Shown here in pieces: positions 33,547 to 34,917 of a stretch of DNA of 34,917 nt. Every line of letters starts with the position of its first letter. Within the stretch, counting starts at the first letter, position 1. Source of the DNA: Alteromonadaceae bacterium (GTDB taxonomy: Bacteria; Pseudomonadota; Gammaproteobacteria; Enterobacterales; Alteromonadaceae); the NCBI GenBank assembly GCA_013216015.1, contig JABSOI010000064.1, positions 1-34,917 on the forward strand, written 5' to 3'. The notes beneath the pieces are model-generated. The model did no database searches. It saw only the letters and a list, made by a program, of their open reading frames with translations, and was not told where the DNA came from. The position numbers and the translations under genes are program-made.

Positions 33547-34917
33547 CTAATCTGGATCTTGTTCAAACAAATGATCCAGGGTAATAACTCGTGCATTAAG
33601 CTCGTTAAAGTGCTCGTTTCGTTTAACGCCATATGGGGTAACAAGAACAATTCTAACATTAAATCTATTTCCGGTTTGTTCGTTAAACACGTTACGCTTA
33701 CGAATCAGTTCATCCTTGTATTCCTTATCTAAAACAAATTCGTCTTCATAATATTTTCATTCAATTAATTCAACGTTATTGCTTCTATTTTCATGTTTAA
33801 GAAGAAGATCTATTTGTGCCCCTTTCTCATCCTTGCCTTGTGGCCTAAATGACCAGTAATGAGAGCTTACAGGAATACCATTAATGCCAAGAGCTTTCTT
33901 TATTTGGTTTTCATGCATATGGCAGATTTTTTCAAAGGCATAACCCGACCATGATTTGTACGATTGAGTAAAGGCTTCTTGTGTCCAATCGATGATCCTA
34001 GTCTGAGCCATCCACTTATGATGGAAATAGCTAAATAAATCAGTCGCTATGAACAACATTCCTTTGTTTTTTGATTGAAAAACGGCCTTTTTGATATAAA
34101 GCCTGAAGCAACTAGTTCTTCTAGTGCGATCGTGATGTAACCTCTACTTAAACCTGTTTTATTCGCAACTTCTTCTCGTGTTAGACCTTGCCATCGCCTG
34201 GAAAGCACATTCATAATTGAATAGTATGTTGAAGCGTCTCTAAACAGAGAATGAAATAGGGTTTTGTATTCATCTTTAAGTAATGCATCTTTTGAAAAGC
34301 AAAGCTCTTGTATTGCCTGAGAGGGAGTTAAGTCGTTTTTTAAAGATATAAGATATTTAGCAACTCCACCAAGAGCCATATATATGTTAGTTATGGCTTT
34401 GTTGGAAAGCTGCCAGCCTTTAGACTTCAATAATACCTTTGTTGAATGCAGATTAAACTGAGACATTGATAGCTTTGCGGTTATTCTTCCGTGTAAGGGG
34501 CCTCTGTCCCTAATTAGTTTATTCAACATATAGGATGCAGCCGAACCACAAACAACTAAGATGATATTGCTTTTCCTCGAACAATACTCATTCCAGAACG
34601 CTGCTAACTTCCCCCAAAAAACCCGACTTCTGGGTATCCATCCATGGTAGTTCATCTAAAAACAAAACCAACTTATCATTTGTCGGGAGTGTATTTATGT
34701 AATCTTCCAATAGGTAAAATACATCTTACCAATGCTTTATATTTCCTATATTTAGATCAGGTGCATATCTGGATAGCTTTCTAACAAAGCCGTTAATTTG
34801 CTGCGTTCGAGGTTGATCTAGCTTTCCTGCAAATTCTAAATAGTTAACCTGAATTCGGGATAAGCAGCACTTGCTCAATACTTCCTTTTTTCCGATTCTC
34901 TGCGTTAAAACAATGAT
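33547..34917 (-). pseudogene. AAA-family ATPase with DUF234-type C-terminus, multiply broken and cut by the window edge
   Basis: Three frames together give one protein. The edge-proximal part reads VLFLDELPWMDTQKSGF (Walker B-like) after YLEFAGKLDQP, but is interrupted by a TAA (KHW-stop-DVFYLLE, near 34726). A frameshift near 34650 leads to GKLAAFWNEYCSRKSNIILV, VVCGSAASYMLNKLI, GPLHGRIT and a winged-helix segment (LTREEVANKTGLSRGYIT). A second shift near 34055 gives LFIATDLFSYFHHKW and HYWSFRPQGKDEKGAQIDLL. A TGA at 33757 (VELIE-stop-KYYEDEF) precedes the natural C-terminal end at 33547. This is the ATP_bind/DUF234 family common in archaea and anaerobes, function poorly known. With four or more lesions it is not functional; the Walker A region is outside the window. 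Confidence 0.88.

Noticed and set aside
1-34917. tRNA or rRNA genes
   Set aside because: No conserved tRNA arms or rRNA sequence were recognised; a covariance-model scan would be needed to exclude them fully.

Overview
The window is AT-rich, gene-dense DNA that looks like a marine gammaproteobacterium of the Alteromonadales (Colwellia/Thalassotalea-like). This placement is an inference from base composition, protein style, large periplasmic-propeller sensor kinases and short palindromic/MITE-type repeats; no rRNA or other taxonomic marker is present.

Left flank (1-5770): two propeller (Reg_prop) sensor genes on the minus strand, both broken by the same small transposon-like element. One copy truncates the gene at the window edge (element 1-73). 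A complete 157-bp copy (5355-5511) splits the signal-peptide/first-blade region from the rest of a histidine kinase; excising it with one TA restores a continuous reading frame. Between them lie a second, unrelated MITE (1333-1495) and a frameshifted, truncated ccdAB toxin-antitoxin remnant (1657-2020).

Core (5772-32003): an almost complete type VI secretion system (T6SS) organised like the Pseudomonas aeruginosa HSI-I cluster. The minus-strand arm, in transcription order, is tagH(FHA)-tssJ-tssK-tssL-tssM-tagF-pppA. The plus-strand arm is ppkA-like kinase, a lipoprotein of unknown function, then tssA-tssB-tssC-hcp-tagJ-tssE-tssF-tssG-tssH(clpV). TssJLM form the membrane complex, TssK with TssEFG the baseplate, TssBC the sheath, Hcp the inner tube, ClpV the sheath recycler. 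PpkA, PppA, TagH and TagF form the threonine-phosphorylation pathway that controls assembly. No VgrG (TssI), PAAR protein or obvious effector/immunity pair is present, so spike and cargo must be encoded elsewhere.

Regulatory structure: a good sigma-54 type promoter match (20865-20881) precedes three 26-bp direct repeats and tssA; an intrinsic terminator sits between hcp and tagJ; four 18-bp repeats, each with a Shine-Dalgarno-like stretch and an ATG, precede tssJ; three 110-bp palindromic repeat elements sit at module joints (two between tssJ and tssK, one after the lipoprotein gene).

Right flank (32004-34917): a COG4757-like alpha/beta hydrolase, a repeat remnant, and an AAA ATPase (DUF234-type) pseudogene with at least four lesions that runs off the window. 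The most interesting leads are the unusual kinase plus lipoprotein pair in the T6SS, the tssJ start-site repeats, and the reconstructable MITE insertions.
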